A DNA stretch of 64,000 nt from Tribonema minus (Eukaryota; Sar; Xanthophyceae; Tribonematales; Tribonemataceae): positions 806,001 through 870,000 of the forward strand of contig JAFCMP010000168.1 of the NCBI GenBank assembly GCA_017506865.1. The letters run 5' to 3'. How positions within the stretch are numbered: position 1 is the stretch's first letter; each line of letters starts with the position of its first letter. A program made the translations under genes and the position numbers. Shown piece after piece: positions 10,432-21,488 of the stretch. The notes beneath the pieces were generated by a model. The model ran no database searches and had not been told where the DNA came from. It saw only the letters and a program-made list of their open reading frames with translations.

Positions 10432-13400
10432 CTACCCCCCGTCGCCGTTCCCGCCGCCGCCACCGCCGCCGCTGCCGCTGCCACCGCCGCCACCGCCGTC
10501 GCTGCCGCCGCCACCGCCGCCGCTGCCGCTGCCACCGCTGCCTCCGCCGCTGCCACCGCCACCGCCGCTGCCGCCGCCACTGCCATCCACCGCACGCCAC
10601 ACGCGGCGCGCGACCATGGCGTCCTGCGCCTCGATCAGCGCGTCCACGCAGCGCCGGATCGCGTCAATGTCGTACGGGTCGCCCGCGAAGCACGCGCGGC
10701 ACACGGTGCGCGCGCGGCCGCGGCACGCGCGGCACTCCACGCGGCGCCCGTAGCTAACGTAGAAGCCGTCGCCGTCGCAGGCGGCGCAGCGCTGCAGGCC
10801 GGCGCCGCCGCACGCTGCGCACGGCTCAGGGGGGCGCGGCCGCCGCTACCTTCGGCGCACGCATTAGTGGGCAGGGGGGGGGGGGGGGGACGGGGCGAGG
10901 CGAGTGAGCTCGACGCACATTAGAAGTTTACGGGGCGATGGTCGACACGTATAGTTGACGCCAATATGTTCCATGGATGCACGAGGCACGCGCGCGATGC
11001 ATGCATCGCTGGTCGTGCCTTCTGTACATGCGGTGCGATTCCCCAATGGGATGCTGGCGCTGGCATCGCAGTTCCCAGCTTCGAAGCATGTCGTGCGATG
11101 CAGTGCGCGGTGCAGCGCTCGTGCTGTGCATGTCTTGCACCCTGAGCGCTGGTGCGTGCCGCACTCTCCAGCAAGCTGCTGCATGCCCTGCTACCCGTGC
11201 TGGCGTAAGCGACGGCGCACCGTGCGCACGGCATCCAATGTAGCTACTGCTTCGTAGCACTAAGCGCGCGGACACTGGATGGGTTTCTGTGTAATGGTAA
11301 AAGGCTGCTGCTGCAGCCTGGTCACTGCTGCAGTGCGTGACTCCCTCCCCGCCCTCCCCCCGCCCCCACATGCGCTCCATCAGAGCCCCGCATGCACCCT
11401 CACACCAAGCACGCGCGCGCCGTCGCCGCCAGCCCCCTTCAGCGTCAGTTCGCACGCGCCTTGCTCTCAAGGGCGGCCATGCAACATCTGAGCACTGCCG
11501 CCGCTGCCGCCGCTGCTGCCGCCGCCGCCGCTGCCGCCGCTGCCTCTACCGCTGCGGCCGCCGCTGCCGCCGCTCCCGCTGCCTCCGCCGACGGCACTCA
11601 CCTTCTCCGCGCCCGCCGCCGCCGCCGCCGATGCGCCCGCGAACCCCGCGACGGTGCGCGCCGTCACCGCCGCCTGCTCCAGGTGCGGCACGTGCCCGCA
11701 GTCCTCGACCCAGACGAGCGACGCGTCGCGCATGAGCGCGCCGTAGCGCTCCGCGTACGCGCGCGGGTCGAGGATCTCGTCCTGGCGCCCCCAGAGGACG
11801 AGCGTGGGCGCGGCGACGTCGCCGAGGCGCGTCGACACGGCGAAGCCGCCGCTGCACATGTACGACAGCGACGCGCCCTCCCAGCCGGGCTGCAGCGTGT
11901 GCAGCCTGCGGCGGCGGCGGCGGTGTGAGAGCAGGCGGTTGAGACAAAGATAGATGAGTTCGGGGCGCGCAGGTTTGCGGGTCGGAGGCGCGAGTCGCAT
12001 GCGAGCGTCGGTCGGGTGGAGTTCATTTGTGATTCTCGAAGTGCGTGTAGGAGCGGCCTGCAGTGCGATTGCACACTGCGCGTCATGGTGCAGTTTTCAA
12101 TCTCAGCGGGAGCTACACTTTTCCACTTGAACTTCACCTTCAACACACCAGACGCTTGAGCACATTGCATAACCCCCGCCAATATGCATACACACGCCAG
12201 CACACCTGCTGATGCGCATGGCGTCCTCGGTCACCAGGCGCTTCTTGCTGCAGTACACCATCTTGCAATCTCAGTCATGCCCCCCCCCCCCTCTTACTCG
12301 TCCTGTCTCCCGCACAAGCACACATACATATACACACCCCGCCATCATGCACACATACCTGCCGATGCGCATGGCGTCCTCCGTCGCCAGGCGCTTCTTG
12401 TCGTAGTACGCCATCTTGTTGGCCATCATGCGCAGCGGCTTGGACCCGAGCACGCGGATGCCCAGCTTGGCCAGCGGCCCTGGCAACGAGGCGCCGGGGC
12501 CGGACCCGTCTATGAGCGCCTGGCCGTCAATGAGAATAAGCTTCTCTACGGCCTGCAGCAGTGGTATGGGCGGGCGGGGGAGGGAGGGGTGTAGCAGAGC
12601 GAGAGCGTGTCGCTATTGAGAAAAGCGAATGCTGTGTTGAAGCCTATACGTGAAGCTCGTACATGTGAGGCGGCGCAAAGCAGGGGCCGGAGGCGTCGAT
12701 CAGCCCCTGGTCTTTGATGAGGCCCGTGGCAGCATAATGAGAGTAACACAGCTAGCAATTTGCTGCCTTGTAGGACGGGCTTTTCTGCGGACCGTGGCAG
12801 CATCATAATGATGGTGTCACGAGTAGCGAGTTCGGTGCAGCGTGGTGTTTGCTGTGCATGCGTGTCCGCGCGCATGGGCCTGGGACAAGGGTTGCTGCAG
12901 AGCACTGTCACGTCATTGGATTCAGTCCTGACCCTAACCCTAACGCTAAGGTGGGTTCCCTGCTCTGCAGCAGAGAGCTGAGTGCGCCGTGGAGCGCCTG
13001 GCCATTTGCCTCATCATGTGAGACACGACCCGGCGCAGGAGCTGCATTTCGTGCACGCACATGCAACTGGAAACTGGTGCTGCGGCTTCTCCACTACAAG
13101 TTCAAACCCATCATCTCAAATTGCCCCAGATCAAAAGTGCCAATCACTGGGTCCCCATATGGTCCTGCAACACGCCGCCCTATTAACCCGCTTGTCCACA
13201 CTGGAACATTTGAGCACTGCACCTCGGGGTACTCCAGCGCAAAGTCCACGGCTTCTCCATTACAGGTGCACATACACAGCGTCACAACGCCTCAGAGCAA
13301 GAGCGCCAATGCCTTGGTACCCATTTGGTCCCGCAACACTTGACCCCAGCACATCACCCTAATAACCCGCTTGTCCACGCCAGACAGCTGAGCACTGCAC

Positions 13401-15550
13401 CTCGGGGTACTCCAGCGCAAAGTCCACGGCGATGGCGCCCCCCAGCGACGCGCCCGCGAGCACCATGGGCCGCCCGCCCAGCACCTCGCGCCAGAACGCG
13501 TGCAGGTGCTGCCGCTTTGCCTCCGCGCCGAAGCTGCGCACGCCCTCGAGCTGCGTGAAGCCCCAGCCCAGGACGTCTACGGCGTGCGCCTGCACATGCA
13601 AATCAATTCACATAGCGGCGCTGCTGTTGTCAAAATGGGAGAGCAGCGTCGCAAGTGCATTGAACACGAGCCCCTGTGTCGAAGCTGTGCACGCCCTCGA
13701 TCTGCGTGAAGCCCCACCTGAGGACGTCGACAGCGTGCGCCTGCGCATGCAAATTAGACAACCTTTAGCGGCATTGTTGTTGTCACAATAGGAGGGCAGG
13801 GCGGGAGGCACTGTTGCGTCGCGCGTGCATGGAACAGGAGCCCTGTGCCAAGCTGCACGTGTCCGCGAGCTGCATGGAAGCCCCGCCCAGGACGTCCACG
13901 GCGTGCGCCTGCACACGCACTGCATACAGTCAACTGTTGGTGCGGGCCATCAGTGATGGCGCTTTGCACAACCGAAGCGAGCGCCGTATGCAGTTTGACG
14001 GTTGGTGACGCTGCCGTTGAGGAAAGAAGCGCGTGGGGAGGGCTGCATCGTCTTGCGTGTAGTGGCGAATCCGCGCATGCTGAGCTGCTGCTACCACCAG
14101 TGCGCGCAAAGCGGTCAGTCAGCCTTGCATGTAAATGCCAGCGCCGTGCGGCTGCCTGCCGCCACTGGCAATAGCATGAGAGGGGCGAGGCGCGCAGGGC
14201 GCACGCGTTGAGGGGCTGCCAACGCTCTACGACGCGGCACGTGGGCGTGCGCGCCTCGCAGCTGAGCGTTGCTGCATTGCGCAGCTGCAGCAATGCTCAG
14301 CAGCGGCAGCAGCAGCAGCAGCAGCAGCAGCTGCAGCAGCAGCAGCAGCAGCAGCAGCAACACTCAGCTGCTGCTGCTGAGCGTTGCTACAGCTGCGCAA
14401 CGCTCAGCTCGACAGAATCTGAGCGGCGCTGCACGCACATGCACATGCAGCGCCGCCACTGAAGCAGCGTTGCCGCAGAAGGCAGAGGCACCAACAACTG
14501 CCCACAGCCTGGCATTGGCACGCCCATTGCTATCTACGTTCAGCATGCATGCCTGCTTCTGTAAGGTCACACTCAGAGGTACAATCTGAATTCCGGCTGT
14601 CAGGTCGCCAGTTTACCGCTAGCGGCTGGGCAGCCGCCATCGCCACCAACATGAACGCCAGCTTCCTGGATCACATACATCCATCTATACACGTGTGCAT
14701 ACTCACCTCTACCCCCAACTCCGCCAGCTGCGGCAGCAACCGCCGGAACTCCAGGACGGAGCTGTCGAACCCGTGTATGAGCAGTACGGGGGGGTCGCCG
14801 CTGCCGCCAGCGGGACCCACGGAAACGTAGTTCGTTTCGATGCTCCCACCCGCGACAATGCTCTCCGCAACCGCAACGCTCCTGCGCCGCATGTTCCTCA
14901 TAACCTCCACTGCGTCCGGGTCCTCTATTTCAGCAGCTGCCTGCAGGTGAACGCCAAAGTCCGTCAGAGTGATGAAGTTGATGTGTATGCGAGTCAGCAT
15001 CTGCGCCGCCGCCACAGAGCAGAGATTTTTTGTTTGTATGTCGGTGTTTGAAGGAGTAGCTGATGCTATTGCCAGAGCGGCCGCTGAAGCATACATTCCT
15101 TGCAACTGACGAAACTCTGCTGCTTGCAGCTGCGCTGGACATGAAGGCAAGGCACCGCTCAACTATTCCTAGTTGCTGAGAGCATTGTAGGGGCTGTCGC
15201 CCCTACGGATTTCAGCAGTATGCACACTTTGGCAACAACCTGTAGCAGTCTCGTGACACAGCCACTTCAGCGTTCAAGCAAACTTAGGATACGCGGCAGC
15301 TTGCACGCCATTAACGTGAGATCGGCTCTACATGGAACGCATATGAGTCGCTGGAATGCCTTGCACGTGGCGTTACCTGTTGAGGAACGTAGTCTGGAAA
15401 AGCCTGCATGCGTGTCCTGCGAGCCCGAGCCGCATCGTGCCACCTGACGCCGCTGACGCCGCTGACGGGAAGCCGGGGCTGTACGAAAGCATATGCGCGG
15501 ATGAAGCACACAGCTGCCACCACCAGCGCCCTACACCCTGGCGACCGCAT
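10432..15550 (-). CDS. Predicted plastid-targeted alpha/beta hydrolase with C-terminal DnaJ-type zinc finger, six exons
   Basis: Minus-strand exons are 15377-15550, 14707-14940, 13401-13589, 12359-12552, 11602-11905 and 10432-10845. All introns are GT-AG and every phase matches, giving 502 aa. The N-terminus (MRSPGCRALVVAAVCF...AYAFVQP) looks like a signal peptide followed by a transit peptide with Phe at +1. The fold is alpha/beta hydrolase: oxyanion HG at 114-115, nucleophile elbow GASLGG (Ser184), acid Asp306 in WGRQDE, and His335 in DCGHVPH. The substrate cannot be told. The first five exons total 365 codons. Exon 5 ends in frame at GAEK before a strong GTGAGT donor. The last exon has no in-frame start and encodes four CxxC units (CAACGGAG, CAACDGDG, CRACRGRA, CRACFAGD), then a Gly/Ser tail. 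Joining the two is inference from phase and position; the hydrolase domain itself is very likely real. Confidence 0.8.
10438..10590 (-). repeat. (GGC)n-type trinucleotide tract encoding the Gly/Ser tail
   Basis: On the minus strand this is a run of GGC/AGT/GAT codons giving a Gly-rich tail to the zinc-finger exon. On the plus strand it makes a spurious poly-Pro reading frame. Confidence 0.85.
10874..10889. repeat. 16-nt G homopolymer (C16 on the gene strand)
   Basis: It sits about 28 nt upstream of the proposed acceptor of the zinc-finger exon (10845), followed on the gene strand by CACTAATG, which could serve as a branch-point sequence. Confidence 0.75.
12207..12262 (-). repeat. Diverged duplicate of the 3' edge of hydrolase exon 4
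   Basis: It repeats the last about 55 bases of exon 4 (KKRLATEDAMRIG in the real exon; KKRLVTEDAMRIS here) and is followed by its own GT donor (GTGTGC). It lies in the following intron, about 153 bp from the real exon end. It could be used only if an acceptor such as CTCAG near 12263 were used; no evidence shows that. Confidence 0.7.
12926..12950. repeat. Interstitial telomere-like tract (CCCTAA)
   Basis: About four short imperfect CCCTAA units, inside the hydrolase intron between exons 3 and 4. Confidence 0.6.
13085..13430. repeat. Tandem repeats (about 170 bp) duplicating the 3' edge of hydrolase exon 3
   Basis: Units beginning GGCTTCTCCA(C/T)TACA recur at about 13085 and 13252. The stretch with CCCGCTTGTCCAC, GAGCACTGCAC and the exon end (FALEYPE) occurs at about 13186-13252 and again at 13361-13429. 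The second is the real exon 3 end; the first is a 29-base exon stub with the same donor. Confidence 0.75.
13589..13915. repeat. Tandem repeats (about 160 bp) duplicating the 5' edge of hydrolase exon 3
   Basis: The exon 3 acceptor and first codons (AHAVDVLGWGFTQLEG) are repeated with divergence at about 13680-13737 (AHAVDVLRWGFTQIEG) and 13850-13907 (AHAVDVLGGASMQLAD). Each copy keeps a TGCAG-type acceptor. Only the copy at 13589 leads into a full exon. Confidence 0.75.
14270..14410. repeat. CAG/CTG trinucleotide repeat within an inverted repeat
   Basis: A (CAG)n run of about 20 units is interrupted by CTG. It is flanked by CTCAG-CTG-CTGAG elements and by GAGCGTTGC / GCAACGCTC arms that can pair. 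It lies in the intron between hydrolase exons 2 and 3. Confidence 0.85.
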
Positions 15551-16629
15551 CGCAACACCACGCGCGACTAGTGAACTTCAAGCAAGTGACGCGAACTTCA
15601 CTTCTGGAAGAGGTGAGTATTTAGACCCCTTGACATGTCCGGTTTAACAACATGCGGCTACATGCCACCTATATGCCATTGCTTCATAAGACACTCTGGT
15701 GCATGACGTTGCGATAGTGCATGGGTGTGCCATTACATTGAGGCCTGAATAAAGAAAGATCTAGGTGTCGTATGTCGACACCGTGGCCAAACTCATACTC
15801 CAAAGTACTTTTCCATCGCAGCAAGTCTGACAGTCTGATGAATTTCCTGTTACTCGACAGTCAGGCCTTCATGGTGGGGAAATAGTGTCCCTCGATTGAC
15901 AAGCGCGCTATAATGTGCTTCGGTTGTGTTCCAATCTTACATGCGGCCATTGTGACCGTGCTGGCACTGTGGTGCATACCTGTAGCCTGCCCCAATGACA
16001 TGCACTGTACAGTACTCTTGCTTGCGACACCATGCATGCTGTTTAAGAACGCATCTCCGTGCTCAACAACCAGCCAGTCACCACAACGTGACCAATTTGG
16101 GGTACATTGAATCCTAGCACGGCAGGTCCGGCCAAGCATGCCATGCATGCATGCATGCACACCAGCACGGTCGACAGTCTCAACATTCTACAAGGGTTGC
16201 AAGCGCTCAATCTCACCTGTGAAGCAAGCACGTGCACGTTCTCTGTTGTTTACTTAATTTTAAAAGCATCTGCATGCTGAAGTATACACCATCACAGATG
16301 CAAGCTGACCACTTTGTGTACATGGCATCCTACCAGAGCAGGTCTGCAGAAGCATAGCATGCATGCACGCAGGCATGCAGGCCAACAATCTCCACACGCC
16401 AGGATAGCACGAGGTGCAAATCAACATGTCAATGTTACCTGTGGATCACGCGCACTGCCTTTCATGGCATCACTCGACACATGCAGATGGTGCTGTCAAC
16501 CGCATGAGATGCGCAGCTGCTACACACCTTCAAGACATGGCAGACCAGGAAAAACTCGGACGAAACTAACATGAACAACGTGCCTCTGTGTATTGATGCA
16601 GCAAATGGTGCTGAATGGACTACATACTG
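15551..16629. other. Spacer including downstream flank of ankyrin copy 2
   Basis: No gene is seen. The part from about 15900 resembles the segments downstream of the other F-box/ankyrin copies, for example the AGCATGCCATGCATGCATGCA neighbourhood near 16130 compared with 37020 and 45050. It is therefore duplicated unit DNA. Confidence 0.5.
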
Positions 16630-18122
16630 CAGCTTCTGCTTGACTGATGAGCCTACACTGCGACGCAGCTGCATGTACTGACCTCTCCTCCTGTCACTAC
16701 ATGGGCAGCCATTTGCCAGCGCCCACTCAACTGCTGCCAATACGTCAGTGTGGCGATCCGGGTTGATGCGGTGGGTTCACCCTAGAAACTGAAAGGTCCT
16801 CTCTCCATCCTATGGGCAGCCATTGGCGCGCGCCCACTGCAGCAACTCTAGGTGACCCCGTTAAATCGCATTTGCGCATACCTGCCCGTCCCACGGGCAG
16901 CCCTGTGCCCTCAGCAACTGCAGGATGTCAAGACGCCCCGCCTGTGCGGCATACATGCACGCATCTTCATCGCAGGGGCAGCCTACCTCATGAAGCCACT
17001 GTAGCACGTGCAGGTGGCCTCCTTGCACGGCCCCCGTATATGTGCGTGTGTCGAACGGGCAACCGTTTGTGTGCGCCCACTGCAGGAGCTGGAGATGACC
17101 GTGGCATGCCGCATAGTAGGACGTCCAGCGGCTCCACGGACAGCCGTGGCTTCGAGCATACTAAAGAACATGCACGTGGCCGCCTGTTGCGGCAGCAGTG
17201 CATGTTGCCTCGTTCCACTCGCATCCTGTATCGCGTGCCCACCTCAGCACCTCCAGCTGCCCTCCGCCGGCTGCTGCTGCGCACGTGCTGGAATCTAAGG
17301 GGCACCCGTTGGCGTGTGCCCACTGCAGCACGTCTAGGTGCCCCTCGCGTGCCGCTGCATCGCTTGTGGATTTGCTCCAGTGGAACCCCTGGTCACGAGC
17401 CCACTGCAACATATCCAGATTCCCGTGCCTAGCCGCACATTCGCACATTGGCATGTGCAACAATATGTCGTTGTGATTGTGTGCAATACTTCTATTTGCA
17501 AACGCAAACTGCACTACTTCTAAATTGCCGTACGCGGAGGCGTAAACCAGCACCCTCAGGCTCATCTGGGACCCGTTCGTGAATGCCCACTGTATCAGGG
17601 GCATTGATTTCACCATGGCTAACGCTGATGTGTGTTTCGCATGAGTTGCCAGCCCCCTCAGCTGCATGCTACTGGCGTATAGCGCCCGCCATGCAGTGCT
17701 CACGGATGAAAGCTGGAGGTAGCGCCTGTGTGGCAGGAACTCGAAGATGTTCATCCACATATCTGAGGCCACAAGTGCGTGGAGGTATTTGCAGGTCAGT
17801 CATATGCACTTCAGATGACCAGTGAAAGAGGAAGGCCACAAAACACAACATGCGCAGTGTCGTCCAGTCGCTTTAGCAGATGACAATCCAGGACGCCAGC
17901 GAGAATCAGTCATGTGGCCAGATGCAGATTTTACACGACCGGATACTGCACTGCCTGGCTGCCTGGCGGCGCCAATGGGAACGAGATTTGTGTCTGGGCA
18001 GCCATCATCTGACACAGTTGGGAGTCGCGCATCTTACCTCGTTGCTGTTGGCATCGGTCCGCTTTGGCGTCACAACAAGCAGCTAAAGCCAAGCCACGAG
18101 CCTTCTTCCTTATTTCCGCCAT
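16630..18122 (-). pseudogene. F-box / ankyrin-repeat gene, copy 2 (nonsense mutations)
   Basis: Exon 1 is 18038-18122 (MAEIRKKARGLALAA...; 28 codons plus one base) and exon 2 starts at 17762 (CAG acceptor, then AT-ATG-TGG). The F-box and first ankyrin repeats are open to 17161. There a TAG replaces the codon after ...GGHVHVL, where the intact paralogues read GGHLHVLQYARSHG. Further in-frame stops follow, including TAA in VCANAI*RGH near 16860 and two near 16790-16830, and the C-terminus no longer matches after about 16640. The left boundary is approximate. It stands alone, without the cytidylyltransferase exons, between the hydrolase gene and gene-poor DNA. Confidence 0.85.
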
Positions 18123-19082
18123 CTTTCTTTGCAAGCGCTTTAGCTTTATCTTTGTCGGTTGACGCAAGGCCAACTTCGACACTTCGGTGAACTCTTGTGG
18201 AAGTTGAGCGACTGCGGACCTTGGAGGAGATGCCGCTGTGCAGCAGTACGGACATATCGACACCGACCTCTGAGAGTCCACAAACCATCATGGATTGGCT
18301 GCCTCAACTATCTGCCCGTCACTGCGCCAGGTGCGTTTTGCTGTTGAACTTGGCTGTATCTGTATCAAGCTCGCTGTTATTCCGCCTGTGTCAGCGTGCA
18401 AAGCTTGTGTCGAGCCTCTGATGCTGCTGTGCGCTGGCTCATTGGTGAGCTGGCACGCAGCTGGCACTAGTTTTCACAGCCATGAAGTCACTCATTGCAC
18501 CTGGTGGATGTGGTTTTGATCAGTCCTCCCCCCCTCCCATGTCGCCGTTTTTTTGACACTGCGCATCTGCCCTTCTCGCAGAAAGATCTTTTTGTACCAT
18601 ATCTGAAGCCGGAGGCAGGCACAGCATCCAATTATTGTTATGGTGCGCTTCCAGGTGTGGCACTCTTGGTTGTGACCAAAACTGTGGTTTGCAACGTCAT
18701 GTAGCGTCTCTGTATGTGTAATTTCACGGTGTGTTGAATCCGCTAGCATATATTCATTCAAATCACCACTTCACAATAATACGGCAAGATTTGTCTGCAT
18801 CGACGTGCAACACGTTCTGTGACGACACGGTACCAATCATAGATGCAAGTTGATGATTTCGCACGCAGCGCATGCGCCACAGGCGCACATGACGCTGCAA
18901 CTAATGTGCGCTGAAGAGCAACTTCATGCCAGCGCACGGTGGAAAAGCTTACCGGATGCCGACCGGTTTTCTTACCTAAGGTCCGACTGTGCATGTGCAA
19001 CGCCAGCAAGCGCTGTTGCTACAGCGGTCCGTTTGACATGCACAAGTCGGCAAGGGCAGCAATGCCCTATTTGAGTGCCGCA
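18123..19082. other. Gene-poor spacer
   Basis: Only the immediate upstream flank of ankyrin copy 2 (to about 18290) is recognisable. Nothing else convincing is seen on either strand. Confidence 0.45.
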
Positions 19083-19570
19083 TGAATGTACCGTCATGTG
19101 TAAAATTAGGCCCGTTAGTCAAGAAAAAAGACCGTACCGAGCACCAATCCCAATTGGGCCTGGGTGTTTTATCATGCATTCCTTTTCAGGCCTGGTGGCA
19201 ATTTTTTGTTATCACCCTATTGCTGGCGAGGCACACGAAGCACAGCATGCAAAAAGATGACGGGTGCCATTGCACTGATGCACACCTTCATTGCACCCTG
19301 GTCTGTTGTGGGTCTCTGGCTGCAGCCTGCTTGGCCTCATGGACCTTCTGTTTATGACCCATTACGCAGTGTGTGAGAAGTGGTCACCTCCTTGACAGCA
19401 ATTTCAAGAAGCCTGAGTTTGTTTTCAATCCAACAGAGGAGACAGAAGCACACCAATGACTGCTGATAGTCATATAGTGCCCATTTGAAGGTACTTTGAG
19501 GGCCCTGGCTTAACTTCGCCTGGTGCTTTTTTCGCATGATCCTTATCCAGTGTCTGAGTGGTATGCGTCA
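19083..19570. mobile_element. Degraded MITE-like copy (same family as 29834-30342)
   Basis: The left end TACCGTCATGTGTAAAATTA matches the terminal repeat start of the element at 29834. Internal blocks are shared: GAGCACCAATCC, CCAGGTGTTTT/GGGTGTTTT, GGCCTGGTGGCA. The right block CCTGGTGCTTTTTTCGCATGA to CAGTGTCTGAGTG matches 30254-30290. The right terminal repeat has decayed. It has no coding capacity. Confidence 0.6.
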
Positions 19571-20566
19571 TCGCTTCACCCCAAGGCACTTTGCGCCATG
19601 CCTGGGTTCGCAGGACCAAGGACGTGCGAAGAACAACCGGCATCGCTACCGCGCCACGCGATGGTTATAACTGCGCAGGCGGCAGCGAGCCGCCAACGCC
19701 ATTCGCTGCAGCGCGCCCTGCCGCTGGCACCACTGCCCGGATGGAGCACAGGCGAGTATCGCCATCATTGTTGTTTGACGTATTTGTTGTTCTAGCCCTG
19801 ACCCTGCGCCCCTCACAAGAACGCTCTGAAGCAGTGCAATTTTTAGTGCACCACCGCCGCAGCTGTGCGCCTCGTTGCTGGCGCCTCTGCCTGGAGCACG
19901 GGTCAGCATGATTCGACGCGTGTACACACACACACACACACACTTACCACGGAGCGGGTATTGAGTCAAGTTTGCTGAGCGCTGTTGCGCACATTTTGGT
20001 CGGTCAAAGTGGCTGTTGCAACCCACATTGAAGTTGTTCCGTCCATTATGCTAGTGAAATCCGACGCGCCCATCAAAGTGTGTCCAGTGTTGACTATGAC
20101 CGTCGGCACCTGTCACTGCCCTGATGGGGGACAGCCTGTTGTTGTGCCTTGATCGTTGCCCGACACCAGAATTACTGTGCAAGTGCACCCTTTCCCATGC
20201 CCGAAACGCACTTTTGCACGCTTTCAGTAGTCACAGAGCTGCTCCAAACGTTGCAGGCAGCGCGCAGCGCAACCGCCAATGTGTGTCAGTCACACATTTT
20301 ACATTGCTACTTTACAAGTGGTGCATCGATGAAGCCGCTATACAAATAAAGCAATGGATGGGAGTAGCTCATGACACCAGGACTGGCCTGAAAGTTAAAG
20401 GTTGCCATGAGTGATATGTGCATGTACAGTAGCCGTGGTTGGGGTGGTTGAACAAGGTCGAACAATTGCTCACCGGCTCTGAGTGGTATCATAATGTTCA
20501 TGTTCAGTAGCCGTGGTCGGCGTGGTCGACTAATTGCTCACCGACTCTGACGAGGTACATGCAGTA
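19571..20566. other. Gene-poor spacer with a short tandem duplication
   Basis: No gene is recognised. A (CA)n run lies near 19924-19943. Two imperfect copies of a block with CAGTAGCCGTGGT...CAATTGCTCACCG...CTCTGA occur at about 20426-20482 and 20503-20550. Confidence 0.5.
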
Positions 20567-21488
20567 TGGCATTCCTCAACGAGCCCATGTACTCCACAAC
20601 CGCTTCGTTCGATGGCCTATCCTGGCAGCTGGCCGTCAAACGCGCCATCGGAGTAGAGGAGCAGACGGCAGGCTGCAAGCTGTGCGGGAAGTCGCCGGGC
20701 GGCACCCTGCATGCACGGCTGTGTCAAGCGCCACGCGTCAAGGCGCACGACACCATTGTCCACAATAGCGTCAAGAGGGCCACGCAGCGCCTCCTGCGGC
20801 AATACCTCAAAACGGGACTGGTGGACGAGGACTACACGCCGTTTCTGGGGTCCGCCGGGCCGCCGGGGAGTCGCAGGATGGACATCGTGCTGCCTGCCGA
20901 CGCCTTCCCGGTGACCGGCTACGACGACCCGACACGCCACCTACCGCTCATGGTGGACGTTACCTGATTCGAGGCACAGGTGGCGTCGCGGGCGGCGAAG
21001 ACTGCAGCAGACCCCGAGCGATGCTGCCGCGACCAAGAGGCCGCCAAGACTACCCACTATTCTGGTCATTATGATCAGAATTGCTACAAACTTGCCACTT
21101 TGGCAATAGGGTCATTTGGCAGCATCGGGGAGCAGGGGCGGAAGCTGCTGGAGGCTGTGGCGACGGAGTATGCCAGCAGGATGTCAGTGCCCGGAGGAGC
21201 GCGCCCTAAAGCTCTCAAGGGCATCGCCCTGGCGCGCTTACGCTCGGCACTGTCGGCAGCGCTCCACATGGCGTACTCTGGCCGTGTCATGACACACATG
21301 GTAGAATCCAGGGGGGGGGGCACATGGAGGAGGACGTAGGGGAGGACCCCAAGATGCCATTTGGCGGCGGCGGCGTTTGAGTGGTTGTTGTTGCGACACT
21401 TTCAGACTGTCATACGACATGTAGATTCCTTACAGCTAGATGCCAATCATCTGGGCTTTTTCGCGCCCTGAGCGAGAATTAATAAAAA
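20567..21488 (+). mobile_element. 5'-truncated LINE (non-LTR retrotransposon) insertion with 12-bp target-site duplication
   Basis: The 12-mer GTACATGCAGTA stands at 20555-20566 and again at 21489-21500, bounding 922 bases that end in TTAATAAAAA. This is the structure expected of a LINE inserted by target-primed reverse transcription with loss of its 5' part. The plus strand encodes a LINE-like C-terminus: a knuckle CKLCGKSPGGTLHARLC (C-x2-C-x8-H-x3-C), a segment RRMDIVLP...LPLMVDVT resembling the restriction-like endonuclease region of R2/NeSL-type LINEs, then a helical tail with FGSIGEQGRKLLEAVA. One in-frame TGA at 20965-20967 interrupts it, so the copy is dead. The apparent ATG at 20566 is made by the insertion junction. 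The clade assignment is tentative. Confidence 0.75.

Noticed and set aside
10352-10753. Poly-Pro reading frame on the plus strand
   Set aside because: It is the antisense of the GGC-rich Gly/Ser tail and zinc-finger exon. The minus frame has the structured CxxC motifs.
14208-14589. Poly-Gln/Ser frames
   Set aside because: Translation of the CAG/CTG repeat in a hydrolase intron; no surrounding coding signal.
19558-19911. 117-aa plus-strand frame
   Set aside because: No motif, no splice support, composition typical of spacer; partly overlaps the degraded MITE.
20559-20768. ATG-initiated frames at the LINE left edge as a host gene start
   Set aside because: The ATG is formed at the junction between the target-site duplication and the LINE body.
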